This document shows positions 49,635-57,691 of a DNA stretch of 64,000 bases, piece after piece. Under the pieces are notes generated by a model. It was not told the DNA's origin and made no database searches. It was given only the letters and a program-made list of their open reading frames with translations. Positions within the stretch are counted from its first letter, which is position 1. Every line of letters begins with the position of its first letter. A program made the translations under genes and the position numbers. The stretch comes from Ligilactobacillus animalis KCTC 3501 = DSM 20602 (lineage in GTDB: Bacteria; Bacillota; Bacilli; Lactobacillales; Lactobacillaceae), in contig NZ_AYYW01000003.1 in the NCBI RefSeq assembly GCF_001434535.1, positions 1 through 64,000 of the forward strand, written 5' to 3'.

Positions 49635-50162
49635 TCACTTCCCTTCACGTACAAAGTAAGCCCATTCGCCATCTTGAACTGGAAAAGCTAAAACCGTTCG
49701 TTCAACACCATTTATCTTATGCTTTTCCAAGCGAAATGCTAACCAGGTACTAGCATCTTTATTTGCAAATACAATAAGTTTTGATGACTTATCCACAATT
49801 CTCAGTGATAGATCTATTTTTTGTAATTCTTTACTCGACTTCACTCTGTATGTGATCTTACTAGGTGTGATCTCAAATGATCGAAGATTCTTATCTAACA
49901 CACCCTTTTTTGTTTCCTCAACAAATTTCCACTTACCAGTAACATCCTTAGGTTCGATCTTATCGTATTTCACATACTTAGGGTCATTGTTGATCACGCC
50001 AAAATGATATGCTAGGCCCGTCCCAATTGCTGTAAAAAGCAAAAAACTAACAATAATGACTACTGGTAATTTCGAACGACTAGCTTTGGGCAAAATAAGC
50101 CCACATTGCTGACAATACTTCTCTCTAGGTGAATTTTGATATCCACAAGTTGGACAGATCAT
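49635..50162 (-). CDS. Zinc-ribbon membrane protein (3)
   Basis: 175 residues: zinc ribbon CPTCGYQNSPREKYCQQCG, membrane segment (about 31-51), then an extracytoplasmic domain with DVTGKWKFVEETKKGVLDK that looks like a small beta-barrel. The same domain (ADIVGTWRLVDESKKDTM) occurs in the next protein, so they are paralogues. ATG with AGAGGTG. Confidence 0.7.
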   Translation of the reverse strand: MICPTCGYQNSPREKYCQQCGLILPKASRSKLPVVIIVSFLLFTAIGTGLAYHFGVINNDPKYVKYDKIEPKDVTGKWKFVEETKKGVLDKNLRSFEITPSKITYRVKSSKELQKIDLSLRIVDKSSKLIVFANKDASTWLAFRLEKHKINGVERTVLAFPVQDGEWAYFVREGK

Positions 50163-50172
50163 AGAAGCACCT

Positions 50173-50688
50173 CTACTTTCTTACGTAATATCCCCAGCTA
50201 TCATCAGAACTGTTATAGACAGCAAGGACAACATGCTCAATTCCGTTTACTTTACGCTTTTCCAGACGTAATTCAACCATATTAGCTGTAAAAATATTAT
50301 CGGTATCTGAAATGATCACTGTGTCTTCATCAGTCACAGTGCTGTAACGTACAGCAATTTTTTCACCTGAATCCGTTGTGATCTCATCTTCACTGATTTT
50401 TATCTCTTCGGTCATCGTGTCTTTTTTGCTCTCGTCAACTAATCTCCAAGTCCCCACAATATCAGCCAGTTCCAATTTATCAGCTGTCTTATACTCAGGA
50501 TCATTACCGCCTAACATATATAAGCCACCAAAAATCAACACGACTACGGCTATACAGATCCCGATGATCGCTGGAACAGGCAAGCCATTTTTCTTAGGTG
50601 GGGCATACATTTGCAACTGCGCTCCGCAATTACTACAAAATGCAGAACCAGCAGGATTTTGTTGCCCACAGTTAGGACAATTTAACAT
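50173..50688 (-). CDS. Zinc-ribbon membrane protein (4)
   Basis: 171 residues: zinc ribbon CPNCGQQNPAGSAFCSNCG, membrane segment (about 36-58) and a C-terminal domain with ADIVGTWRLVDESKKDTM, paralogous to the 175-residue protein. Start at ATG 50688 after GGGGGAG; the preceding in-frame TTG is too close to that site. Confidence 0.7.
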   Translation of the reverse strand: MLNCPNCGQQNPAGSAFCSNCGAQLQMYAPPKKNGLPVPAIIGICIAVVVLIFGGLYMLGGNDPEYKTADKLELADIVGTWRLVDESKKDTMTEEIKISEDEITTDSGEKIAVRYSTVTDEDTVIISDTDNIFTANMVELRLEKRKVNGIEHVVLAVYNSSDDSWGYYVRK

Positions 50689-50699
50689 CAATTCTCCCC

Positions 50700-51581
50700 C
50701 TAATTTTGAGGTGTATTTTGATCATCGTTTGGTTTTTGTGATGGTACTTGTTGTGGTTGGTGTTGATTTTGTACCGGTTGTTGTGGTGCTTGTTGTTGAT
50801 TCATATATTGTGGTTGTTGACCATAATTTTGTTGTTGGTATGGTTGTTGCATTTGGTTAGGTTGTTGATACGGTTGGCTTTGGTATTGTGGGTGATCGAC
50901 CAATAATAAATAAATATTGTAAAATGGCACTAAAACTAACCATGGATTATTGGCAATGTAACGTGTTCTGCGTACTGCGGCAGCTAACAAGCTGATTCCG
51001 GAAGCACAGCAGAAAACATAAAAAATAATATAAAATAGATTCCCTAAAAGTAACATAAGTTCGCTACCACTACTGAAACCCGTAATCGCAAAAAAGTACA
51101 TGATCATATATAAGGCCAGACCTACAATACATTGTCCTAAAGTTCCCCACCAATAAACTGCCTTCCGTGTTTCTGGCGTCTTAAAATCAAACGTATTTGC
51201 AGTCACATACTTTACACTATCCCAAAAACCTAAATTAGGTTGTGACCCCATTTGACCTGGGACAACATTTTTAAATTTTTTGATATTATTTATAAATTGA
51301 TTTACCCGTTGTTGATATTGCCCCGTTGGTGGTACTTGTTGTTGGTATGGTTGTTGCCCTGTTGGTGGCACTTGTTGTTGATACCCCTGTTGCATGTTTG
51401 GTTGTTGTGGTGCTTGTTGGTAGCTTTGAGGATTTGGTTGGACCGGTGGGGTTTGTGGCTGTTGGTTCACCGGTTGTCCTTGATTACTTGGTGCTACATT
51501 TTGGGTAGCACCACATTGGGGACAAAATTTCGCCCCTGCTTCTAACTGTTGACCACAGTTTGAACAAAATTTATTTTTCAT
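50700..51581 (-). CDS. Zinc-ribbon, Gln-rich multi-pass membrane protein (DUF805-like)
   Basis: 293 residues: zinc ribbon CSNCGQQLEAGAKFCPQCG, a Gln/Pro-rich region (about 35-95, with two copies of QQVPPTGQ), four predicted membrane segments (about 145-250) resembling DUF805 (TRKAVYWWGTLGQ, AAAVRRTRYI) and a Gln-rich tail. ATG 51581 after AGGGAG. First gene of the five-gene zinc-ribbon operon, whose members are separated by 6-11 bases. Confidence 0.68.
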   Translation of the reverse strand: MKNKFCSNCGQQLEAGAKFCPQCGATQNVAPSNQGQPVNQQPQTPPVQPNPQSYQQAPQQPNMQQGYQQQVPPTGQQPYQQQVPPTGQYQQRVNQFINNIKKFKNVVPGQMGSQPNLGFWDSVKYVTANTFDFKTPETRKAVYWWGTLGQCIVGLALYMIMYFFAITGFSSGSELMLLLGNLFYIIFYVFCCASGISLLAAAVRRTRYIANNPWLVLVPFYNIYLLLVDHPQYQSQPYQQPNQMQQPYQQQNYGQQPQYMNQQQAPQQPVQNQHQPQQVPSQKPNDDQNTPQN

Positions 51582-51708
51582 AAAAAACACTCCCTATAAC
51601 ATTTATATACAGATAGATCCATATAAGCACATTATAGAAAAGGAATAGTGCAGTTTATATTGCACTATTACGTGTCTTTTTACTTGAAACTTTATCACAA
51701 AATTTCGG

Positions 51709-51737
51709 TTGACAGTGCACAACTAACCTGCTATCCT
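51709..51737 (+). promoter_or_regulatory. Promoter of the lsa-type gene
   Basis: TTGACA (51709-51714), 17 bases, TATCCT (51732-51737). Confidence 0.75.
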
Positions 51738-51758
51738 AGTTCGTAGATCAAATTGAAC

Positions 51759-51783
51759 GGAGGCGTCGCCATTGAAATTCTAA
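51759..51783 (+). CDS. Three-codon upstream ORF (MKF) of the lsa attenuator
   Basis: GGAGG (51759-51763) precedes TTG AAA TTC TAA (51772-51783) by eight bases, encoding Met-Lys-Phe. Very short leader ORFs of this kind precede antibiotic-inducible ABC-F genes in Listeria and Bacillus: a drug-stalled ribosome changes the folding of the leader. The stop codon lies inside the sequence that forms the anti-terminator stem. Confidence 0.55.
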
Positions 51784-51905
51784 ATTCTGCACAACAAACA
51801 AGTTTAACAACTCTGGGAACAAACAGGGTCAGTTTCACTTGGGCAGAATTTAGGGTTTTGGGCTGATGCAAGATGACTCAGTCTGCCCTTGTGCAGGCTT
51901 TTTTT
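51780..51905 (+). promoter_or_regulatory. Transcription attenuator of the lsa-type gene
   Basis: Two exclusive folds are visible. Anti-terminator: CTAAATTCTGC (51780-51790) pairs with GCAGAATTTAG (51843-51853), 11 bp. Terminator: CTGCACAA (51787-51794) pairs with TTGTGCAG (51889-51896), and GGGCAGA (51841-51847) with TCTGCCC (51882-51888), followed by seven T (51899-51905). The two folds share 51787-51790 and 51843-51847. Confidence 0.7.
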
Positions 51906-51933
51906 GTTCCTCAAAAATTGGAGGAATGCCTTT

Positions 51934-53396
51934 ATGTCGAATATCTCGATCAAAAATCTTACTTTTGCTTATCCGGGCCAAGCTGCTCTTTTTGACAACG
52001 CCAATTTTGAACTGGATACTTCTTGGCGTTTAGGTCTTTTAGGGCGCAACGGTCGCGGTAAGACTACCTTATTCAAATTATTACAAAATAAACTTTCTTA
52101 TACGGGTACGATCAATGTTTCCGTGCCCCTAGCGTATTTTCCACAACCTTTGGGCGATCAAACACAACTGGCGCTTTACTGTCTGCAAGAGACAGGGAAC
52201 TTCTTAGAATGGGAACTAACACGTGAGCTCAAATTATTTGGGATCAGTGAAGATCTCTTGTGGCAACCATTTAACACGCTCAGCGGTGGGGAACAGACCA
52301 AATTGATATTATGTGCGCTCTTTTGCCAAGCTGACCACTTTTTCTTGCTCGATGAACCGACAAATCACCTCGATCTAGCAGGGCGTCAGGAATTAGTGGC
52401 TTACCTAAAACAGAAAAAACAGGGCTTTATCGTCACGAGCCATGACCGCACCTTCTTGAACCAAACGATCGACCACACCTTAGTTATCGAAAGAAATCAA
52501 TTGCGCTTAGAAAATGGTGATCTTGTATCATATGAAATGCAAAAGAAACGCCGGGATAGCCATGATATCCAGCAAAATGAAAAAACACGCCACGAACTAA
52601 AACGGCTCAAGCAAGCTGCTTTGACTAAAGAAAATTGGGCAGCGCAAGCAGAAAGACAAAAGCAAAATAATTCGCACGCTGACAAAGGCTTTATCGGTCG
52701 GCGCGCTGCCAAGGTGATGAAACGTGCTACCTCATTGAAGTCGCGTGCCGAAGAGCAGATCAAACAAAAAGAGACGCAACTTAAAAACCTCGAAGTCAGT
52801 GAACCACTCAGCTTAAATTACCAGCCGACCCACAAACAAATTTTAGTGGAAGCCAAGAACTTCACGCTTGCCTACGACCAACAGCTATTTTCACCTTTGA
52901 ATTTTGAGGTCAAAGCCGGTGAGATCGTGGTCCTAAAGGGTAATAACGGCAGTGGCAAATCCAGTCTCTTCCAAGCTCTTTTGGGAAGCACAAATGCAAC
53001 TGCGAGTGGTGAGCTGTCACTAAACACCCAAAATATCAGTGTCGTGCGCCAAGATTTCAGCGCCAACCGGGGAACGCTCAAAGAGTTTACGCAAAAACGC
53101 GACCTCGACTACACGCTCTTGTTGACACTTTTGAAAAAACTTAGCTTTGAGCGCCACACCTTTGATGTTTTACTCGAAAATATGAGCTTAGGCCAACAAA
53201 AAAGGTCGAATTAGCGGCTTCACTTGCTACCCCAGCCGAGTTGTATCTGTGGGACGAACCCCTAAACTACTTGGATACCTATAACCAAGACCAGCTGCTG
53301 GCTTTATTGCAAGAAACCAAGCCCGCCCTTTTAGTGATCGAACACGATCAAAATTTCAGCGATCAGATCGCTGATACGGTCGTCGAACTAAAATAA
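51934..53396 (+). pseudogene. lsa: Lsa-type ABC-F ribosome protection protein, frameshifted near the 3' end
   Basis: The first ATPase domain has GRNGRGKTT, LSGGEQTK and DEPTNHLDLAGRQ; the linker is Lys/Arg-rich with GFIGRRAAKVMKR; the second begins GNNGSGKSS. The closeness to Lsa proteins (lincosamide, streptogramin A and pleuromutilin protection) is clear. After NMSLGQQK the frame breaks in a run of six A (53201-53206) and stops at 53214. One extra A restores KVELAASLATPAELYLWDEP to the TAA at 53396, a normal 487 residues. Without it the second signature and Walker B are lost. ATG 51934 has GGAGG. Confidence 0.85.
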
Positions 53397-53415
53397 GCTC
53401 CCTATAACTACAATA

Positions 53416-53458
53416 GCGCTGTAAGCTAGAAAATTTCTAACTTACAACGCCATTTTTT
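53416..53458 (+). terminator. Terminator after the lsa-type gene
   Basis: GCG-TGTAAG-TAGAAA pairs with TTTCTA-CTTACA-CGC (two mismatches), followed by TTTTTT. Confidence 0.85.
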
Positions 53459-53459
53459 A

Positions 53460-53585
53460 CTATATATCCAATTCAGCACTGATCTGTTTTGAGATCACCA
53501 CACCTAGTGTCAATAACCCTAACAAAGCAGCACTACCTAACAGAACGCTACCGATCCCCCACAGAGATATCAAGAAGGAATGAAA
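53460..53585 (-). pseudogene. 3' remnant of a membrane protein gene
   Basis: In one minus-strand frame the sequence reads SLWGIGSVLLGSAALLG, then LLTLGVVISKQI and a stop after SAELDI. This is a convincing C-terminal membrane segment with a cytoplasmic tail, about 40 codons, without the rest of a gene. It abuts the 5'-less VOC gene on the other strand, so it looks like one side of a deletion. Confidence 0.4.
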
Positions 53586-53902
53586 CTTATTTTGCGGGAA
53601 CTAGTACTGAACTTTATCATAATAAAAAAACGGGGTTTCACTCGTATTTTATCAACTTTGATTCGGGTAGTCGTCTAGAATTGATGTCAAAACAGCACCT
53701 AAGCCCACGAGTCGCCGATAGTCTTGGATATACGCACATTGCACTATCCGTCGGTACTAAAGCCGATGTGGATGCCTACGTTGAAAAATTCTTAGCCACC
53801 GGTTTCCCACTTTTGAATGGTCCACGCACAACTGGTGATGGCTACTATGAAGCTGTCATTCAAGATCCTGAAGGGAATTTACTTGAACTTACAACTGATT
53901 AA
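53573..53902 (+). pseudogene. VOC/glyoxalase-family protein missing its N-terminus
   Basis: From YFAGTSTELYHNKKTGFHSY the sequence follows the VOC fold to DPEGNLLELTTD, with RLELMSK and GYTHIALSVG in between. Family proteins begin about 20-25 residues earlier with an M-x-HI/VA segment, which is absent; the frame upstream (to 53489) reads unrelated sequence with no ribosome binding site. The first metal-ligand histidine would be lost. Probably a truncated, non-functional copy. Confidence 0.6.
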
Positions 53903-53903
53903 C

Positions 53904-53953
53904 AAAAAAAGCATTTCGCCACTCTCATAATGATATTGGCAAAATGCTTTTTT
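53904..53953. terminator. Bidirectional terminator between the VOC remnant and clpC
   Basis: AAAAAGCATTT and AAATGCTTTTT with an inner GCC/GGC stem, T runs on both strands. Confidence 0.8.
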
Positions 53954-53958
53954 AGCTC

Positions 53959-56451
53959 TTAATTATTCACTTTTTCTTTTGCTGTTTCAACTTTTGGATC
54001 TTTGACGTTCAAAGTGATCTTGCCCTTCTTAGCTCCGATCGTCACCGTCGAACCTGTGACGATCTTTCCTTCTAATAAGGCTTCACTCAGGCGGTCTTCG
54101 ATCTCATTTTGCAAGGCACGTCTGATCGGACGAGCCCCGTATTCTGGATCAAATCCAGCTTTAGCTACCACATCGATTGCAGCTGGCGTGATCTTCAAGT
54201 TCACATTGCGTTCAGCTACCCGTGCGATAATATCTTTAGCCATCAACTTCACGATCTGGTGCAACTCATCTTTTTCAAGTGAGTGGAAGATGACGATCTC
54301 ATCGATCCGGTTCAAGAATTCAGGTCTAAAGCTCTTCTTGAGCGATTCTCTGATCTTAGCTGACATTGCAGCGTAGTCATCGACCACATTACCGGCGCCA
54401 AACCCAACGGATTTTTCGTCCCGCAAGGCTGTTGCCCCTAAGTTAGAGGTCATGATGATGATCGTATTTCTAAAGTTGACTTTGCGGCCCTTAGAATCGG
54501 TCAAATAACCATCATCTAAAACTTGCAATAAGATGTTGAACACATCTGGGTGGGCTTTTTCCACTTCATCGAGCAAGACGACTGAATATGGCTTATTGCG
54601 GACCTTTTCGGATAATTGCCCACCTTCATCATAGCCGACATATCCTGGAGGAGCACCGACTAAACGACTAGTGGAGTATTTTTCCATATACTCACTCATG
54701 TCGACCCGGATCATCGCATCTTCTGAGCCAAACATTGCTTCAGCCAAGGCTTTAGCTAACTCAGTTTTCCCGACACCAGTAGGTCCTAAGAACATAAATG
54801 AACCGATCGGACGGGTCGGGTCGCTCAAACCACTGCGCGAACGGCGAATAGCTTTAGCGATCGAACTGATAGCCTCATCTTGGCCGACCACACGCTGGTG
54901 CAAGATCTTCTCTAAGCCGACCAGCCGTTGACTTTCAGTCTTCGTCAATTGGGTAACGGGCACGCCAGTCCATTCTGAAACGACAGCGGCCACATCTTCT
55001 TGGGTCACCACAGCTTTAAACTCGCCTTTAGCTTCTTCTTCGGCTTGTTTAGCTGTGAGTTTTTCAACTTTTTCTTTTAATTTCAACACTTCTTTGCGCA
55101 ATTTAGCCGCGTCATCGAAGTTTTCGTGTAAGATCTCCTCATCATAGCTATCACTGACTTCTTTTAGCTTAGCTTTGGCTTTAGATAACTGACTGCTCTT
55201 TTCAGCACTCATGATCCGCAACCGCGCTGCTGCTTCGTCCATCAGATCGATCGCCTTATCTGGCAAGAAGCGCTTCGTGATATAGCGCGAACTCAACTTG
55301 ACGGCTGCATCTAAAGCATCATCGTTGATCTTGACTTTATGGTGCTTTTCATAGCGGGAACGGACACCCTTTAAGATCTCAAGGGTCGCTTGTTGGTCAG
55401 GTTCATCGACCATGACTGTCGCAAAGCGCCGTTCTAACGCAGGATCAGATTCAACGTATTTTTGATATTCATCTAATGTCGTCGCTCCGATGACTTGCAC
55501 TTCACCCCGCGCTAGAGCAGGTTTTAAGATATTGGAGGCATCGATCGCACCTTCAGCCCCACCAGCGCCGATCAAAGTATGCATCTCATCGATAAACAAG
55601 ATCACATTGCCATCACGGTAGACTTCTTCTAAGATCTTCTTTAGACGGTCTTCGAATTCGCCTCGGTATTTGGTACCAGCTACAAGCGAGCCCATATCGA
55701 GCATCATCAAGCGTTTCTTCGCCAAATTCTCAGGGACATCCCCATTGACGATCGCTTGGGCTAAGCCTTCTGCGACCGCTGTCTTACCCACACCAGGTTC
55801 GCCTAGTAATACTGGATTGTTTTTCGTCCGGCGACTTAAAACTTGGATCACACGCTTGACTTCACTGGTGCGCCCGATAACGGGATCGGTGTCTTCATTT
55901 TGTGCGATCGCCGTCATATCACGGGCTAAACCATCTAGCGTTTCTGTCTTAGAACGTTTTTGCGCTTCACTGGCTTGCTTAGCTAAACGTTGACGTTGGC
56001 GGTCAGTCATGCCCAATTGGCGCAACAACAACTGCCGCAAACGCCGATTATCGACTTGTAAACTGTACAAGATCCGCGAAGATAAAATATTTTCATCATT
56101 TAATAGTGCCAATAATAAATGTTCGGTCCCGATCTTAGACGAACCCATCATCATCGCTTGGCGCAAGGCATCATTTAAGACGGCCTTGGATTTTGGTGAA
56201 TATGGTAAATAACTATCTGGTGCTTGACGGCGCAAAGTCCCATACCCTGCGAGCCGCTCGATCTCTTCTTTGATATCGACACTACTTACGAGGTTTTGCC
56301 TTAAAACTTGACCGGCAACACCATTTTCCTCCAAAACAAGGGCTAACAATAAATGTTCGGTCCCGATCGCTTGGTGCTTGAAGTAGTTAGCTTGTTCTTG
56401 TGCAAGTAACAAGACTTGGTTAGCACTCGGTGTGTAAGATGTTGAATCCAT
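53959..56451 (-). CDS. clpC: ATP-dependent Clp protease ATPase subunit ClpC
   Basis: 830-residue AAA+ unfoldase partner of ClpP. Two N-domain repeats cover 1-140; NBD1 has GEPGVGKT (about 218); the middle domain carries a UVR-like [19 protein letters not shown] (about 430-450); NBD2 has [16 protein letters not shown] (about 555). It lies 18 bases after ctsR, without mcsA/mcsB between them, as in lactobacilli, and is controlled by the CtsR box upstream of ctsR. rpoB, its usual neighbour, is 25 kb away. Confidence 0.97.
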   Translation of the reverse strand: MDSTSYTPSANQVLLLAQEQANYFKHQAIGTEHLLLALVLEENGVAGQVLRQNLVSSVDIKEEIERLAGYGTLRRQAPDSYLPYSPKSKAVLNDALRQAMMMGSSKIGTEHLLLALLNDENILSSRILYSLQVDNRRLRQLLLRQLGMTDRQRQRLAKQASEAQKRSKTETLDGLARDMTAIAQNEDTDPVIGRTSEVKRVIQVLSRRTKNNPVLLGEPGVGKTAVAEGLAQAIVNGDVPENLAKKRLMMLDMGSLVAGTKYRGEFEDRLKKILEEVYRDGNVILFIDEMHTLIGAGGAEGAIDASNILKPALARGEVQVIGATTLDEYQKYVESDPALERRFATVMVDEPDQQATLEILKGVRSRYEKHHKVKINDDALDAAVKLSSRYITKRFLPDKAIDLMDEAAARLRIMSAEKSSQLSKAKAKLKEVSDSYDEEILHENFDDAAKLRKEVLKLKEKVEKLTAKQAEEEAKGEFKAVVTQEDVAAVVSEWTGVPVTQLTKTESQRLVGLEKILHQRVVGQDEAISSIAKAIRRSRSGLSDPTRPIGSFMFLGPTGVGKTELAKALAEAMFGSEDAMIRVDMSEYMEKYSTSRLVGAPPGYVGYDEGGQLSEKVRNKPYSVVLLDEVEKAHPDVFNILLQVLDDGYLTDSKGRKVNFRNTIIIMTSNLGATALRDEKSVGFGAGNVVDDYAAMSAKIRESLKKSFRPEFLNRIDEIVIFHSLEKDELHQIVKLMAKDIIARVAERNVNLKITPAAIDVVAKAGFDPEYGARPIRRALQNEIEDRLSEALLEGKIVTGSTVTIGAKKGKITLNVKDPKVETAKEKVNN

Positions 56452-56469
56452 AAGATCCCCTTCTTTCTA

Positions 56470-56940
56470 TTATTGATCAGCACAACGCAGACGATTTAAA
56501 ATGCGATTCAAGATCTTGGCACGGATCGCCTCTTCTAACTCATTGTCGGATAGTGCTAGCGTGCTTTTCTCGATCGCAGTCGCTACTAAATGTGCTTCTT
56601 TATGTGTCAATAGCTCATTTTCATAGAGCGTTTGAATGATCTGAAATGCCTTGGTCTCGCTGATACTGGTCCCAACGTACTCGATCAATTCATCTAAAAT
56701 ATCCGGGTCACTGATCAAATCGACCTTGGCGATCCGAATATACCCACCTCCGCCCCGCTTACTCTCGACTAAATAGCCATTTTGCAAAGTAAAACGCGTC
56801 TTGATCACGTAATTGATCTGCGAAGGTACGCAGTCAAATTGGTCTGCGACTTCAGAACGTTTGATCTCAACTTGGGAAGCTTCAGCAAGAATACTCTTTA
56901 AATATCGTTCGATTATATCGGAAATATTGCGATTTTGCAT
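56470..56940 (-). CDS. ctsR: Class III heat-shock repressor CtsR
   Basis: 156-residue dimeric repressor of clp genes. The N-terminal winged helix-turn-helix includes SEVADQFDCVPSQINYVI and the glycine-rich wing ESKRGGGGYIRI (about 59-70), whose GGG is the thermosensor tip. ATG 56940 starts the operon ctsR-clpC and a perfect CtsR operator precedes it, so it is autoregulated. Confidence 0.96.
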   Translation of the reverse strand: MQNRNISDIIERYLKSILAEASQVEIKRSEVADQFDCVPSQINYVIKTRFTLQNGYLVESKRGGGGYIRIAKVDLISDPDILDELIEYVGTSISETKAFQIIQTLYENELLTHKEAHLVATAIEKSTLALSDNELEEAIRAKILNRILNRLRCADQ

Positions 56941-56958
56941 AAAACTATCCTCAATCTG

Positions 56959-57008
56959 TTTGACTAACTTTGACTATAATTATAAACGTTATCCACCATG
57001 GTTGGCAA
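56959..57008 (-). promoter_or_regulatory. ctsR-clpC promoter with CtsR operator
   Basis: Minus strand: TTGCCA (57003-57008), 18 bases, TATAAT (56979-56984), then the direct heptad repeat AGTCAAA-GTT-AGTCAAA (56959-56975), which fits the CtsR consensus, over the transcription start region. Confidence 0.9.
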
Positions 57009-57051
57009 TGAATTAGTGCTAATTTCTAGGGCTGATGATTTAAAATTTCCT

Positions 57052-57504
57052 TTATTTATCTGCCGTGAAGATCACTGCCCACACAACATGTTTAGCTGGG
57101 CAAAAATATACGAACTGAGCGCCCGTTCCTTTAGCCTGGTCAACTGAGATCGCTTGATCAGCATATTTAGCGGTCGGGCTAGTCGGATCTCTTTCCCATT
57201 TAGCATACTGTGTCTTCGTCCCCGTAAAGCTTTTTTCCTTGGTGTAACCTCTTTGCTCGTACGGCGCCAATAGCTCAGCCGTGATCTGGTCGAGCTCTTC
57301 TTTAGTATCGGCTTTAGTATAATACTTAGCCGAACTACTGTGACTAGTTGTTGACGAAACCACTTTATCTTTGACCGAGCTCGCTTTTTTAGCAGGCACG
57401 ACTGCCACCGTGACACCGTTTTTGCCCCACGTCACGTGATAGCTACACCCACTGACCCCGAGGACAAAAGCCCCGATCAGCAAAAGACAAACTGAGCGCT
57501 TTAT
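57052..57504 (-). CDS. Small lipoprotein with non-canonical start
   Basis: About 150 residues with a lipoprotein signal: KRSVCLLLIGAFVLGVSGC ends in a lipobox cysteine. The mature part has a Ser-rich linker (about 40-58) and a domain with TKEELDQITAELLAPYEQRG and FVYFCPAKHVVWAVIF. No ATG, GTG or TTG precedes the two charged residues of the signal; GGGGG at 57512-57516 is seven bases from ATA 57504. The first standard start, TTG 57483, would remove the charges. ATA initiation, or a mutated ATG, are the options. Function unknown. Confidence 0.5.
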   Translation of the reverse strand: MKRSVCLLLIGAFVLGVSGCSYHVTWGKNGVTVAVVPAKKASSVKDKVVSSTTSHSSSAKYYTKADTKEELDQITAELLAPYEQRGYTKEKSFTGTKTQYAKWERDPTSPTAKYADQAISVDQAKGTGAQFVYFCPAKHVVWAVIFTADK

Positions 57505-57523
57505 TATGATTCCCCCTTTGAAA

Positions 57524-57555
57524 CAAAAAGAGCCGTCCTGTATAGGTACGACTCT
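57524..57555 (-). terminator. Terminator after tRNA-Pro
   Basis: AGAGTCGT and ACGGCTCT pair (one G-T; an inner CCT/AGG stem is also possible), followed by TTTTTG on the minus strand. Confidence 0.75.
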
Positions 57556-57568
57556 AACTAGTAATTGA

Positions 57569-57642
57569 TCGGGATGACAGGATTTGAACCTGCGACCCCC
57601 ACGTCCCGAACGTGGTGCTCTACCAAACTGAGCTACATCCCG
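57569..57642 (-). tRNA. tRNA-Pro (anticodon CGG)
   Basis: A complete cloverleaf on the minus strand: acceptor CGGGATG/CATCCCG, D arm with AGCTCAGTTTGGTAGAGC, anticodon stem CCACG/CGTGG with loop TTCGGGA (anticodon CGG, reading CCG), and T arm GCAGGTTCGAATCCTGT. The discriminator is A; CCA is not encoded. Confidence 0.95.
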
Positions 57643-57691
57643 AGAACAATTACTATTATAATACTAGTTTGTTAAATGTAAAAGGAAAATC

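Noticed and set aside
50760-51470. Tandem repeats of TTGTTG-type units, considered as a CRISPR or minisatellite
   Set aside because: They are the Gln codons of a low-complexity protein; units vary and there are no spacers. No CRISPR array was seen in the window.
51252-51545. Trp/Leu-rich plus-strand frames opposite the zinc-ribbon/Gln-rich gene
   Set aside because: Glutamine-rich coding sequence reads as Leu/Trp/Val on the other strand; no ribosome binding site.
53195-53215. Programmed -1 frameshift in the lsa-type gene
   Set aside because: The zero-frame codons are CAA AAA AGG, not the ideal A AAA AAG phase, and no stimulating hairpin or internal Shine-Dalgarno was evident; kept only as an alternative to mutation or sequencing error.
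29090-53902. Prophage or integrative element origin for the accessory block
   Set aside because: Mor-like proteins hint at phage ancestry, but there is no integrase, transposase, structural phage gene, tRNA target site or pair of direct repeats at the ends.
57569-57642. tRNA-Pro as an attachment site for an inserted element
   Set aside because: No repeat of the tRNA 3' end was noticed elsewhere in the window and no recombinase gene adjoins it.
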